64,000 nucleotides of DNA from Catenovulum maritimum (GTDB taxonomy: Bacteria; Pseudomonadota; Gammaproteobacteria; Enterobacterales; Alteromonadaceae): assembly GCF_001050375.1 (NCBI RefSeq), contig NZ_KQ130499.1, forward strand, positions 28,089-92,088, given 5' to 3'. Under the pieces are notes generated by a model. That model did no database searches. It saw nothing but the letters and a program-made list of their open reading frames with translations, and was not told the DNA's origin. Shown here one piece after another: positions 8,865-17,405 of this stretch; position 1 is the stretch's first letter; each line of letters opens with the position of its first letter. The position numbers and the translations under genes were made by a program.

Positions 8865-8918
8865 AAAAATGTGTAAAGAAATGGCTAAGATTTAACTTTT
8901 TATTTGGAGAACCCAACT

Positions 8919-9359
8919 ATGAATAGGCTAGATGTAACAGAAGCAATTTTTGCGATAAAAAAAGAAAAAGAATTGAGCTGGGAAGGGATTGCAGAAGCAA
9001 TTGGCATGTCTACAGTTTGGACGACTTCTGCTTGTTTAGGTATGAATAGCTGCCCTTCTGGCGCTGCAACTAAACTAGTGGAGTTTTTGGGTCTACCTGA
9101 AGAAGCAACGCGGGTGTTAATGGAATATCCGACTAAAGAATGGGATAAATCAGTACCGCAAGATCCACTAATTTATCGTTTATATGAAGTCGTCGGTGTC
9201 TACGGCGATACTTTAAAAGAAGTGATACAAGAAAAATTTGGCGACGGGATTATGAGTGCTATCGACTTTTCAATGGAAGTTGATAAGGAAGAAAACCCAA
9301 AAGGTGACAGAGTTATATTAACCCTAAATGGTAAGTTTTTACCTTATAAGGCTTGGTGA
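8919..9359 (+). CDS. cynS: Cyanate hydratase (cyanase)
   Basis: A 146-aa cyanase that converts cyanate and bicarbonate to ammonia and CO2 (via carbamate). The N-terminal ~65 residues are the helical domain and the C-terminus is the catalytic fold. Arg87, Glu90 and Ser113 align with the E. coli catalytic triad Arg96/Glu99/Ser122 with a constant 9-residue shift. The start ATG 8919 has GGAG at 8906-8909; an in-frame TTG at 8904 overlaps that Shine-Dalgarno and is rejected. Expression is probably sigma-54 driven from 8755. The gene supplies ammonium from cyanate and is next to an FNT channel gene with its own sigma-54 promoter, which may import the anion. Confidence 0.95.
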   Translation: MNRLDVTEAIFAIKKEKELSWEGIAEAIGMSTVWTTSACLGMNSCPSGAATKLVEFLGLPEEATRVLMEYPTKEWDKSVPQDPLIYRLYEVVGVYGDTLKEVIQEKFGDGIMSAIDFSMEVDKEENPKGDRVILTLNGKFLPYKAW

Positions 9360-9476
9360 TTCTTTTTAGTGCACTTTCTGAGCAATAAAGCCCCAAGATA
9401 AAGAATTAACATTACATTTTATAAGGATTTAAACAGAGATAAATTAAAACACTTATAAAACAAATAGTTAAATCGG

Positions 9477-9492
9477 TGGCACCGAATTTGCT
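9477..9492 (+). promoter_or_regulatory. Consensus sigma-54 promoter of the FNT channel gene
   Basis: TGGCACCGAATTTGCT matches TGGCAC-N5-TTGCW at every defined position. It lies about 95 bp before the start codon. No copy of the AACGAW palindrome is visible nearby, so the activator may act from the cynS enhancer or be NtrC. Confidence 0.85.
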
Positions 9493-9586
9493 AGTCTTAA
9501 CTTGCAAATTAGAAAAACAAGGCGAGTTAGTAAAACTAATTTTGGCGTTTAAAAATCAATTTTAAAACTACATAGAGAGCAACAAT

Positions 9587-10399
9587 ATGGCGTATATAGA
9601 ACCAAGTGAGTTTGTCACAAAAATGGTTGATTCAGGCGAACAAAAAGTCTGGATGTCGACTAAAGATACTTTCATTCGCGCATTTATGGCGGGTGCAATC
9701 TTAGGCTTAGCAGCAGTGTTTGCTATTACAGTTGGGGTTAAATCAGGCAGTCCAATTTTAGGCGCATGTTTGTTCCCAGTTGGCTTTATCATGCTCTACC
9801 TAATGAAGTTTGATCTCTTAACTGGCGTATTTACTTTAGTACCATTAGCGCTTATTGATAAACGACCTGGCGTCACCTTTAAAGGTATGATGAGAAACTG
9901 GGGGTTAGTATTCTGCGGTAACTTTGCAGGTGCTCTCACAACCGCTTTTTTCATGTCGTTCATTTTAACTTACGGTTATAACATAGATGGTGGCGCAATC
10001 GCAGCGAAAGTAGCATCTATTGGTGAATCAAGAACATTAGGTTATCAAGAGCAAGGTATTGCCGGTTGGTTTACTATCTTTATTCGCGGCATGTTATGTA
10101 ACTGGATGGTTTCTATGGGTGTTGTTGGCGCTATGATCTCTACATCTGCTGGTTCTAAAATGGCGGCTATGTGGATGCCTGTTATGTTGTTCTTCTTCAT
10201 GGGTTTCGAACATTCAATCGTAAACATGTTCTTATTCCCATTTTCTATGATTATGGGTGGAGAGTTCACGGTTTATGATTACTTAATTTGGAATGAATTA
10301 CCAACAGCTTTAGGTAACTTAGCGGGTGGCTTCTTGTTAGTCGGGCTACCACTTTACTTGACGCATGTAAGAACTTCAGCAGAGCGTAAACCTGCATAA
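9587..10399 (+). CDS. Formate/nitrite transporter (FNT) family anion channel
   Basis: A 270-aa inner-membrane protein with six hydrophobic segments. Family signatures include MKFDLLTGVF, RGMLCNWMV and the central-histidine motif GFEHSIVNMFLFP. FNT proteins are pentameric channels for small monovalent anions: formate, nitrite, hydrosulfide. Substrate cannot be decided from sequence. Context (cynS just upstream, nitrate-type ABC genes downstream, a perfect sigma-54 promoter) points to a nitrogen source, nitrite or possibly cyanate. A clear terminator at 10433 closes the transcript. Confidence 0.9.
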   Translation: MAYIEPSEFVTKMVDSGEQKVWMSTKDTFIRAFMAGAILGLAAVFAITVGVKSGSPILGACLFPVGFIMLYLMKFDLLTGVFTLVPLALIDKRPGVTFKGMMRNWGLVFCGNFAGALTTAFFMSFILTYGYNIDGGAIAAKVASIGESRTLGYQEQGIAGWFTIFIRGMLCNWMVSMGVVGAMISTSAGSKMAAMWMPVMLFFFMGFEHSIVNMFLFPFSMIMGGEFTVYDYLIWNELPTALGNLAGGFLLVGLPLYLTHVRTSAERKPA

Positions 10400-10432
10400 T
10401 AATAAAAATTCACATTAGATGAATTACTAACT

Positions 10433-10459
10433 AAAGCTCTGCATCCGCAGAGCTTTTTG
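10433..10459 (+). terminator. Intrinsic terminator of the FNT gene
   Basis: AAAGCTCTGC (10433-10442), loop ATCC, then GCAGAGCTTT (10447-10456) running into a T-run. A 10-bp stem with a classical U-tract. Confidence 0.9.
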
Positions 10460-10490
10460 CTTTTATAGACTTATAGAGATTGTAGCCTAG

Positions 10491-12233
10491 ATGAAAAAAT
10501 CACTTGACGTTAGTATAGGCCAAGCCACAGATAAAGGTGTTAAATCCGTTAACCAAGATTACTTGGGGTTTAGAATTCCGAAAGAGCCTATGCTTAGCAG
10601 CAAAGGTATTGTCTTAGCGATGGCTGATGGCATAAGTTCAAGTAAAGTGAGTCAAATCGCCAGTAAAACCGCGGTAAATGGATTTTTAGAAGATTATTAT
10701 TGCACTTCTGACTCTTGGGCAGTTAAAACTTCAGTGCAAAAAGTGGTTAAATCAATTAATTCATGGCTCTTTGCCCAAACCAAAAACAGCCCGTATAGAT
10801 ATGAGAAAGACAAAGGCTACATATGCACCTTTAGTGCGTTGGTACTTAAATCGCATTCGGCGCATATATTTCACTCTGGCGATACCCGAGTTTATCGTCT
10901 AGATGGCAACCAACTTGAACAGCTGACTCAAGACCACAGACGGGTAGTCTCTGCCGATGTGAGTTATTTAACTAGAGCGCTGGGGATAGATCAAACGCTA
11001 GAAATTGATTATAAAAAACTCACAATAGAGCAAGGTGATATCTTTATATTAGCGACTGATGGCGTGTTTGAGTTTGTCGATAATCAAACGATTTGCCAAT
11101 TTATCCAACAGGCAAAATCGTCCGAGCAAGATGAAAACCTTAAACAAAAATTAGATATTGCCGCTAAACAAATCCTAGATCATGCCTTATCAGCTGGCAG
11201 TAACGACAACCTTAGTGTGCAGATTGTGTGCATCGAGAGTTTGCCTAGTTATCAACTTGATGAAGTTCAGCAACATGTTGCCATGTTACCTATGCCACCC
11301 GCTTTATCTGCAAGAATGGAATTTGATGGCTACCAAATTATTCGAGAAATTTATATCAGCAGCCGTAGCCATGTGTATTTAGCGAAAGACATAAGCAGCC
11401 AACAAACTGTAGTCATTAAGGTACCATCCACTGAGTTACGAGGTGATACTAAATACTTAGAAAGTTTTATGCTAGAAGAGTGGATAGCCAAACGAGTTAA
11501 CCATCCAAATGCGGTACGAGCAATAGAGCCAAATAGAAAACGAAATTACCTTTATCTAGTCACTGAATATATAGAAGGGATTTCACTGAATCAGTGGATG
11601 ATAGACAATCCAAAACCTAAATTAGAACAAGTTAGAGAGATAATTGAGCAAGTTGCCAAAGGGTTACAGGCATTTCATCGCCAAGAGATGATTCATCAAG
11701 ATATTCGCCCGCAAAATATCATGATAGATAATTCTAACACGGCTAAAATCATTGATTTTGGCTCTACCTATATTGCTGGCGTCACAGACACTAAGAGTGA
11801 AGAAGCCTTACGCGGCACAATGCGTTATTCAGCGCCAGAGTACTTTTTAGGCCAACACGGCACGCAAAAATCAGATATCTATGCGCTAGCGGTAATCGCT
11901 TATCAAATGTTGTCGGGGAAATTTCCTTATGGCGTTGAAATAGCTCAAGCAAAAAGCGTTTCAGCCCAAGGTAGATTAAAATATAAAAGCTTAATTAATG
12001 ACGAGTCTGAATTACCCATTTGGGTCGATGATGCACTGCGTAAGGCTTTACAAATTGATCCATTTAAACGATATGATCAGTTATCTGAGTTCACCCACGA
12101 TTTACGCTTTCCAAATAAAGCCTTCATCGCCAAAACGAGACCTCCATTGATAGAGCGCAATCCAGTGATGTTTTGGCAAACTGTTAGTTTTGTATTATTT
12201 TTAATTTTAGTGCTCACCGCTCTGCCAGTATAA
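10491..12233 (+). CDS. Bifunctional PP2C phosphatase - Ser/Thr kinase, membrane anchored
   Basis: A 580-aa fusion. Residues ~1-245 are a PP2C phosphatase with the metal-site motifs SVNQD, MADGIS, HSGDTRVYR, ATDGVFE and GSNDNLS. Residues ~268-545 are a Hanks-type kinase with VVIKVPS (ATP lysine), HQDIRPQN (catalytic loop, HQD for HRD) and IIDFGS. The glycine-rich loop (REIYISSRSHVY) lacks GxGxxG. A single C-terminal transmembrane helix (about residues 558-578) anchors it with both domains in the cytoplasm. Such fusions are found beside nitrate/nitrite assimilation genes in Pseudomonas and relatives, but their targets are unknown. It probably has its own promoter, since a terminator precedes it. 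Confidence 0.9.
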   Translation: MKKSLDVSIGQATDKGVKSVNQDYLGFRIPKEPMLSSKGIVLAMADGISSSKVSQIASKTAVNGFLEDYYCTSDSWAVKTSVQKVVKSINSWLFAQTKNSPYRYEKDKGYICTFSALVLKSHSAHIFHSGDTRVYRLDGNQLEQLTQDHRRVVSADVSYLTRALGIDQTLEIDYKKLTIEQGDIFILATDGVFEFVDNQTICQFIQQAKSSEQDENLKQKLDIAAKQILDHALSAGSNDNLSVQIVCIESLPSYQLDEVQQHVAMLPMPPALSARMEFDGYQIIREIYISSRSHVYLAKDISSQQTVVIKVPSTELRGDTKYLESFMLEEWIAKRVNHPNAVRAIEPNRKRNYLYLVTEYIEGISLNQWMIDNPKPKLEQVREIIEQVAKGLQAFHRQEMIHQDIRPQNIMIDNSNTAKIIDFGSTYIAGVTDTKSEEALRGTMRYSAPEYFLGQHGTQKSDIYALAVIAYQMLSGKFPYGVEIAQAKSVSAQGRLKYKSLINDESELPIWVDDALRKALQIDPFKRYDQLSEFTHDLRFPNKAFIAKTRPPLIERNPVMFWQTVSFVLFLILVLTALPV

Positions 12234-12279
12234 GAACAACTTTACCTGAATAAGTTTTGCTTGCTCTAATTCAAGCACT

Positions 12280-12522
12280 TTAACTGAGTGAATCTTCTGG
12301 TACGTTACCATGAATGCACTCGATTAGTCGTCCAACATCTTTTTTACAGCAACCATTGCCATCTGTCGCATAAGTTTGACGGCGAACTTCCTCAACCGAC
12401 ATAGCACCGTCTGCAATCGCATCAATGATATCGATTTTAATCACCTCATTACAAACACAAAGGTTACTATCTAAATCTTTTTTAAGTATTTCTGGTAATT
12501 TATCTAATGGGTTTGTTATCAC
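12280..12522 (-). CDS. Bfd-like small [2Fe-2S] protein with shifted cysteines
   Basis: An 80-aa protein starting at GTG 12522. CVCNEV at ~residues 22-27 followed by IIDAIADGAMSVEEV matches the Bfd/NirB [2Fe-2S] domain. The second pair, however, is GNGCCKKDV, giving adjacent cysteines where the family has CxxC. Cluster binding may therefore be altered or lost. It might be a ferredoxin-like partner of the NirB-like reductase encoded 1.4 kb away on the same strand, or a regulator. The small size and neighbours fit nitrogen metabolism, but no function is shown. It converges with the kinase gene. Confidence 0.6.
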   Translation of the reverse strand: MITNPLDKLPEILKKDLDSNLCVCNEVIKIDIIDAIADGAMSVEEVRRQTYATDGNGCCKKDVGRLIECIHGNVPEDSLS

Positions 12523-12628
12523 TTTAAAACTCTATTTTATCTACTGATATTTGTTGCAGCCTGTTAATGTTAACTAACCTGTTAAGCACAGATTTTCCGC
12601 TTATTTAGCTGTGTCGGCTTTAAGCTAG

Positions 12629-13630
12629 TTATAATCTATCGGTTAACGCTATGCCTAACCCAAACCTCTGCTGAGAATGATTATAATCAATTAAACTTTC
12701 TCCATAGCCAGTAAAAAACTGCATATAACCTCGCAGTCTACCCCAAATAGGATAGGTAAAACCAAGCTCCAAAGCGCCCTTTCCTGTCGCTAGATTCTGT
12801 CTGAGCATAAACTGACCTTGAATTTTATGATCAACCCGATAAGCCCCTGTTAACTCAAAATATCCCATGTATTTGGAAATATCAGGATTATCATCTCCAT
12901 TCGGGTCATCTTCTGACTTTTTATCTGATTCTGGTAAGCGCCACCAAGGTCTTAAATTAATTAGCCAATCAGCATCTTCAACCAAAATTGACATATAAGC
13001 TCGATTCCAGCTACGCGATAGATGGGCTTCTCGGCCATTTGATTGATGCTCTAAACCAAAGGCCAAACTGGTTTCTGTATGCCAAATTTGCCATTTCACC
13101 GGTAAGTAATAAAACACCTCAGGCTGATAATTTGTTTCTCTAAAAGGTTTAGATATTTCATTGCCATAAACTTGCCACCAAGATTTAAGTGTCATACCAA
13201 AATATAATGCATCACCTTGGGTAAATAGAGATTCGGCATTTAATGGTACTTTAAAACTGATCTGAAATTTGGCTTCGAGATCCTGCTTTGGATCAACCAA
13301 TTGAGATGCTTGATAAGCAGCTTCGTTATAGCTAGAGATGTAACTAACCGGCAGAATATAATTCATTCTGTGCGGCGTTATTGTATATGGATTAAATTTA
13401 TTTTTGCGCTCCGCATTTAGCCGTTCAGTTAAGGCACCATCATCTTTATCAGCCGAGACTAACTGCTCACATAATTCAAGTAACGCACTAATTTGGGTGT
13501 TTTCTGCCGAGGACTTTATTTGCTCTAATAAACAAGTATTGAGTTTTTGCTGCTTTAAGTTTCTTTCTCTATTCGCGCTAGCCTGAAAAGAGCTTAGCAG
13601 TAAAATAGCGATCAAAATTTTGTTAAACAC
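12629..13630 (-). CDS. pldA: Outer membrane phospholipase A1
   Basis: A 333-aa protein with a signal peptide (FNKILIAILLLSSFQASA) and a beta-barrel. The catalytic signature GLEHQSNGRE gives the His and Ser of the H-x-S motif, and SRSWNRAY supplies the downstream Asn of the His-Ser-Asn triad. PldA dimerises with calcium in the outer membrane and hydrolyses phospholipids that reach the outer leaflet. The start GTG 13630 is chosen because GAGG at 13639-13636 is spaced 5 bp from it; GTG 13636 would abut the Shine-Dalgarno. The N-terminal ~70 residues before the barrel are helical and longer than in E. coli PldA. Confidence 0.9.
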   Translation of the reverse strand: MFNKILIAILLLSSFQASANRERNLKQQKLNTCLLEQIKSSAENTQISALLELCEQLVSADKDDGALTERLNAERKNKFNPYTITPHRMNYILPVSYISSYNEAAYQASQLVDPKQDLEAKFQISFKVPLNAESLFTQGDALYFGMTLKSWWQVYGNEISKPFRETNYQPEVFYYLPVKWQIWHTETSLAFGLEHQSNGREAHLSRSWNRAYMSILVEDADWLINLRPWWRLPESDKKSEDDPNGDDNPDISKYMGYFELTGAYRVDHKIQGQFMLRQNLATGKGALELGFTYPIWGRLRGYMQFFTGYGESLIDYNHSQQRFGLGIALTDRL

Positions 13631-13830
13631 ACTCACCTCAATATTATTGATAATGGTTAAAATAACCTATTATTCAAAAATGGCTCAAAGACTCACTGAC
13701 TCTAGATTATAAAATAAAAGTATCTTGGGATTCAGCTTATTTAAAAGTTTCTGTCTAGGCTTATCTGGCAATTGATTAGGAATGGAATATTTGAGGGATT
13801 AGGCATGGGATTAACTAAAAAAGAGAAAGA

Positions 13831-13860
13831 TTAGATACCTGATTAGTAACAGGTATCTAA
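13831..13860 (-). terminator. Intrinsic terminator of the reductase gene
   Basis: TTAGATACCTG (13831-13841) pairs with CAGGTATCTAA (13850-13860), with an 8-nt loop. On the minus strand it is followed by a T-rich run, 25 bp after the stop of the NirB-like gene. Confidence 0.8.
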
Positions 13861-13884
13861 ATTTAAACTTACAGAGGCAATTAA

Positions 13885-15321
13885 TTAAGCTTCAATCGCA
13901 AGTTTAGCTAGTTCAGAGTCGATAACATTTTGAACCATGCCAACACATGTACCACAGCTAGAGCTCGCTTTCGTTTTAGCTCTAACTAAATCAACAGTGT
14001 CACAACCTTGCTGGATAGCTTCTGCAATCGTTCCTTTAGTTACTAAGTTACACGTACAAATAAAGGTACTTTCTGGCATATCATCCGCTGGGTTTTTAAT
14101 TGGCCCTTGTAATGCAGGTACAATTAAAGATTCAGCGGTATCAGTTAATGGCACGCGATTTAAGCATTGGAATAACAAGCTATCGTATTCTGTTGAATCA
14201 CCAATCAGAACTGCACCAATTAAGAATTCACCCGTCTCATCCGTTACAACTTTTTTGTACACTTCTTTTTCTGGGTTTTCATAAGCGAAAGTTTTAGCAT
14301 TTGGTGTCCGTGCATGTGCATCACCAATTGAAGCTACATCAACGCCCATCAATTTTAGTTTAGTGCTCATGTCAGCACCTTGGAAAGTAAAATCTCCACC
14401 TAAAATATGAGATACGGCCGCTCTAGCCATAGTGTAACCTGGCGATACTAAACCAAAAATACGACCCTGCCACAAAGCACATTCACCAATTGCATAAATG
14501 TTTTCATCTGAAGTTTGACAATTATCGTTTATGACTATGCCGCCACGCTCACCAATTTCGATATCAAATTCGCGCGCTAAGGTATCTTGCGGACGAATAC
14601 CCGCTGAGAATAAAACTAAGTCTGTTTCTAATTCCGTATCGTCCGAAAACTCAAGCTTGTGCAGACATGTTTCGCCATCAATAATATGTTTAGTCGCTTT
14701 TTGGGTATGTACTGACACACCTAAGGCTTCTATCTTTTGTTTTAATTGACGACCGCCACCGATGTCAATTTGGGTCGGCATCAATTGAGGTGCAAATTCG
14801 ATTACGTGCGTTTTTAAGCCTAACTGTTTTAGTGCATTGGCTGCTTCTAAACCGAGCAAACCACCACCAACAACTAAGCCAACTTTGCATTTTTCTGCTG
14901 CGGCTTTAATTGCGTCTAAATCTTCAATAGTACGGTAAACAAAACAGTTCTCTCTGTCTTTACCTGGCATAGGTGGCACAAAAGGATATGAGCCTGTCGC
15001 AAGTACTAATTTGTCGTAAGGAAAAACTTCACCCGCTTGAGTTGTTACGGTTTTCGCCGCTTTGTCTATACCTGTAACTCGGCTATTAATGAAATGAGAT
15101 ACGCCAAGCGTTTTGTAATAAGTATCTGATGTTAAAGATAAATCGTCAGCCGATTTACCGCCAAAATATTCAGATAAGTGAACACGGTCATAAGCAAGTC
15201 TTGGCTCTTCTGCCAACACAGTTATTTCCACTTGACCTTCTGCTTGAGCTGCAATTTGATCAACAAAATGATGTCCGACCATACCATTGCCTACTACTAC
15301 TATGCGTTGCTTGCTCGACAA
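13885..15321 (-). CDS. NirB/NasB-like NAD(P)H flavoprotein with Bfd-type [2Fe-2S] domain
   Basis: A 478-aa pyridine nucleotide-disulfide oxidoreductase-type protein. FAD motif VVVGNGMVGHHF is near residue 8. The NAD(P)H motif VGGGLLGLEAAN is near 155. A C-terminal [2Fe-2S] domain carries CTCN and SSCGTC (a CxC...CxxC pattern). It corresponds to the N-terminal electron-input part of NirB or NasB, without the siroheme nitrite reductase half. It may pass electrons to a nitrate or nitrite reductase encoded elsewhere. The start is TTG 15321, with AGGAGG 5 bp upstream. It follows nrtD by 123 bp, a gap containing a sigma-54-like promoter and a terminator, so it has its own control. Confidence 0.85.
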   Translation of the reverse strand: MSSKQRIVVVGNGMVGHHFVDQIAAQAEGQVEITVLAEEPRLAYDRVHLSEYFGGKSADDLSLTSDTYYKTLGVSHFINSRVTGIDKAAKTVTTQAGEVFPYDKLVLATGSYPFVPPMPGKDRENCFVYRTIEDLDAIKAAAEKCKVGLVVGGGLLGLEAANALKQLGLKTHVIEFAPQLMPTQIDIGGGRQLKQKIEALGVSVHTQKATKHIIDGETCLHKLEFSDDTELETDLVLFSAGIRPQDTLAREFDIEIGERGGIVINDNCQTSDENIYAIGECALWQGRIFGLVSPGYTMARAAVSHILGGDFTFQGADMSTKLKLMGVDVASIGDAHARTPNAKTFAYENPEKEVYKKVVTDETGEFLIGAVLIGDSTEYDSLLFQCLNRVPLTDTAESLIVPALQGPIKNPADDMPESTFICTCNLVTKGTIAEAIQQGCDTVDLVRAKTKASSSCGTCVGMVQNVIDSELAKLAIEA

Positions 15322-15352
15322 AACGCCCTCCTGAATAAATCTTTAAAAACAC

Positions 15353-15378
15353 AAAAACCGGGCAATCCCGGTTTTTTA
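15353..15378 (-). terminator. Leader terminator before the reductase gene
   Basis: On the minus strand a CCGGG-ATTG-CCCGG stem, extended by A/T pairs, is followed by a T-run and ends about 32 bp before the TTG start. It could end the nrt transcript. Because it lies downstream of the promoter-like element at 15404-15419, it could also act as an attenuator of the reductase gene. Confidence 0.75.
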
Positions 15379-15419
15379 TATCGACATTGATACTATCGAT
15401 TCTAGCAGATATTGTGCCA
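15379..15419 (-). promoter_or_regulatory. Sigma-54-like promoter and hexaloop hairpin upstream of the reductase
   Basis: Minus strand 15419-15404 reads TGGCAC-AATAT-CTGCT, with GG and GC 10 bp apart and one mismatch in the -12 box. Directly after it, 15392-15379 forms TATC-AATGTC-GATA, a hairpin whose six-base loop has A at 1 and G at 4. Next comes the terminator at 15353-15378. The hairpin is short (4 bp) and only one is seen, so an ANTAR role is tentative. Confidence 0.45.
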
Positions 15420-15444
15420 GCTAATCGAGTAGCTTATATAAAAT

Positions 15445-16320
15445 TTAAGCTACTTCGCTATTTTTAGCTTTTTCTGCAGGCTTTTTCTTAGCTGAAACAG
15501 GTTCTACTTTACGTTGTTTCTCGTATAAGAATTTTAATACTTCATGACGGTAATGGTTATATTCAGGTTGATCAGCAAGTACTAATCTATCTCTTGGACG
15601 AGGCAAATCAACATTTAAGATTTCACCAACAGTAGCTGAAGGGCCATTTGTCATCATAACAATACGATCAGAAAGTAATACGGCTTCATCAACATCGTGT
15701 GTGATCATTATCACTGTGTTACCTAAATCCGCATGAATTTCCATTAATGAATCTTGTAAATGTGCACGTGTTAACGCATCTAACGCCCCAAAAGGCTCAT
15801 CCATTAATAAAACTTTAGGCTGCATTGCTAATGCACGAGCAATCCCGACACGCTGCTTCATACCACCTGATATTTCAGCTGGGCGTTTATGCGCCGCATG
15901 CGTCATATGTACTAGTTCTAGATTATGGTTAATCCAGTCATGCATTTCTGCTTTACTCATTTTGTTTTTGCTAGTTGAACCATCAAATACTTGTTTAACC
16001 GCTAATTCAACATTTTCGTAAGCTGTTAACCAAGGTAGTAATGAGTGGTTCTGAAAAACTACCGCACGCTCTGGCCCAGGTTGGTTTACTTCTTTATTAT
16101 CTAGTAAAACCCCACCTTGTGTTGCTTGGTATAAACCAGCAACTATGTTTAGAACGGTTGACTTACCACAACCAGAGTGGCCGATTAATGAAACAAACTC
16201 ACCTTTTGCTATTTTTAAGTCTACGTCTCTTAATGCGCAAAATGGACCTTTCGGCGTTGGGAATTCTATCCCAACTTTAGTAAGTTCTAAGTGTCTTTCG
16301 TCGTTAAACTTTTCCATCAT
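15445..16320 (-). CDS. nrtD: Nitrate/cyanate-type ABC transporter ATP-binding protein
   Basis: A 291-aa ABC ATPase: Walker A GHSGCGKST, signature SGGMKQR, Walker B KVLLMDEPFGALD and switch ITHDVDEA. It belongs to the NrtD/SsuB/TauB group that energises import of nitrate, nitrite, cyanate, bicarbonate or sulfonates. The start ATG 16320 follows GAGG. The C-terminus has a Lys/Glu-rich tail without obvious function. Last of three transporter genes, 61 bp after nrtB. Gene symbol given by context; substrate is not proved. Confidence 0.85.
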   Translation of the reverse strand: MMEKFNDERHLELTKVGIEFPTPKGPFCALRDVDLKIAKGEFVSLIGHSGCGKSTVLNIVAGLYQATQGGVLLDNKEVNQPGPERAVVFQNHSLLPWLTAYENVELAVKQVFDGSTSKNKMSKAEMHDWINHNLELVHMTHAAHKRPAEISGGMKQRVGIARALAMQPKVLLMDEPFGALDALTRAHLQDSLMEIHADLGNTVIMITHDVDEAVLLSDRIVMMTNGPSATVGEILNVDLPRPRDRLVLADQPEYNHYRHEVLKFLYEKQRKVEPVSAKKKPAEKAKNSEVA

Positions 16321-16381
16321 TTTTTCCTCAAATTCTGTTCAATAATTGGTTGCTTGTATCTAGCTTTTAATTAGCTTGTCT

Positions 16382-17377
16382 TTATCTAAGTGCGATTGAC
16401 TTGTCCCAGCTTGCATAGCGTTGGATTGCTAACATAAGTCTGTCTAACATAAAGCCGATAACACCTATCACTAAGACTGCAACCATGATGCGAGCGAGTG
16501 AATCTGAGCTACCATTTTGGAATTCGTCCCAAACAAATTTACCTAAGCCTGGGTTTTGCGCTAGCATTTCTGCTGCGATTAATACCATCCAGCCTATACC
16601 AAGTGACAATCGCAAACCTGTGAATATCATCGGAATTGAAGACGGTAATACTATTTTTGTAATGTGAGCGATTTTGCTTAAGCTCAATACTTTACTAACG
16701 TTCACTAGATCTTTATCAATACTAGAAACACCAACAGCTGTATTTATCAAAGTTGGCCATAAGCAACATAAGGCAACAGTAAAGGCAGAAGTTAAGAATG
16801 ATTTAGAAAACATTGGGTCATCAGTTACATATAAAGCTGATACAACCATAGTCACAAGTGGCAACCAAGCAAGTGGAGAAACTGGTTTAAATACTTGAAT
16901 TAAAGGATTAATTGCAGAATAAGCATTTTGGCTTAGACCACATAAAATGCCGAGTGGCACAGCAATAACAGAGGCAATTAAAAAGCCTATCATAACTGTA
17001 TATAAACTAGTCCAAATTTGGTCTAAAAAGGTTGGTTTACCTGTATAAGATCTAATTTTTGGTTCATAGCTAGGGTCTTTTGCAATTCGGTCTGCGTTGC
17101 GTTTTTCTTGACGCTCGTAAAATTTCGTTGCTTTTTCTCTTTCGGCAAAATGTTCATCAACCAATACAGAGCTTTGCTCTAAAACATGTGTTGGACCAGG
17201 GAATTGGCCTAAAGAGGTATCTATATTTCTTGCGGCAACATTCCACAAAAATAGGAAAATTACTAAACCGATAAAAGGTAATAATGCAGCTGTCGCTATT
17301 TTTTTCGCATTATCGGTATTAACTGTGGTTTTAATATCCAAGGTAGTCACTTTTGATAAATTGGCTGATTTCAACAT
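16382..17377 (-). CDS. nrtB: Nitrate-type ABC transporter permease
   Basis: A 331-aa inner-membrane permease of the NrtB/CmpB family. It has a first transmembrane helix near residues 30-48 and a long hydrophilic charged segment (about 60-115) in the periplasm. Five further helices follow. The EAA-like loop falls around SKVLSLSKIAHITKIVLPSS, and AAEMLAQNPGLGKFVWDEF is typical of the family. The start ATG 17377 is preceded by GGAGAG. It sits between the binding protein and ATPase genes; the nrtA-nrtB gap contains a stem-loop. Confidence 0.9.
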   Translation of the reverse strand: MLKSANLSKVTTLDIKTTVNTDNAKKIATAALLPFIGLVIFLFLWNVAARNIDTSLGQFPGPTHVLEQSSVLVDEHFAEREKATKFYERQEKRNADRIAKDPSYEPKIRSYTGKPTFLDQIWTSLYTVMIGFLIASVIAVPLGILCGLSQNAYSAINPLIQVFKPVSPLAWLPLVTMVVSALYVTDDPMFSKSFLTSAFTVALCCLWPTLINTAVGVSSIDKDLVNVSKVLSLSKIAHITKIVLPSSIPMIFTGLRLSLGIGWMVLIAAEMLAQNPGLGKFVWDEFQNGSSDSLARIMVAVLVIGVIGFMLDRLMLAIQRYASWDKSIALR

Positions 17378-17405
17378 TTTTCTCTCCTAACAACTTTGTT
17401 TAAGC

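Noticed and set aside
8904..8918. TTG start extending cyanase by five residues
   Set aside because: The TTG overlaps the GGAG that serves ATG 8919, and E. coli numbering of the catalytic residues fits without the extension.
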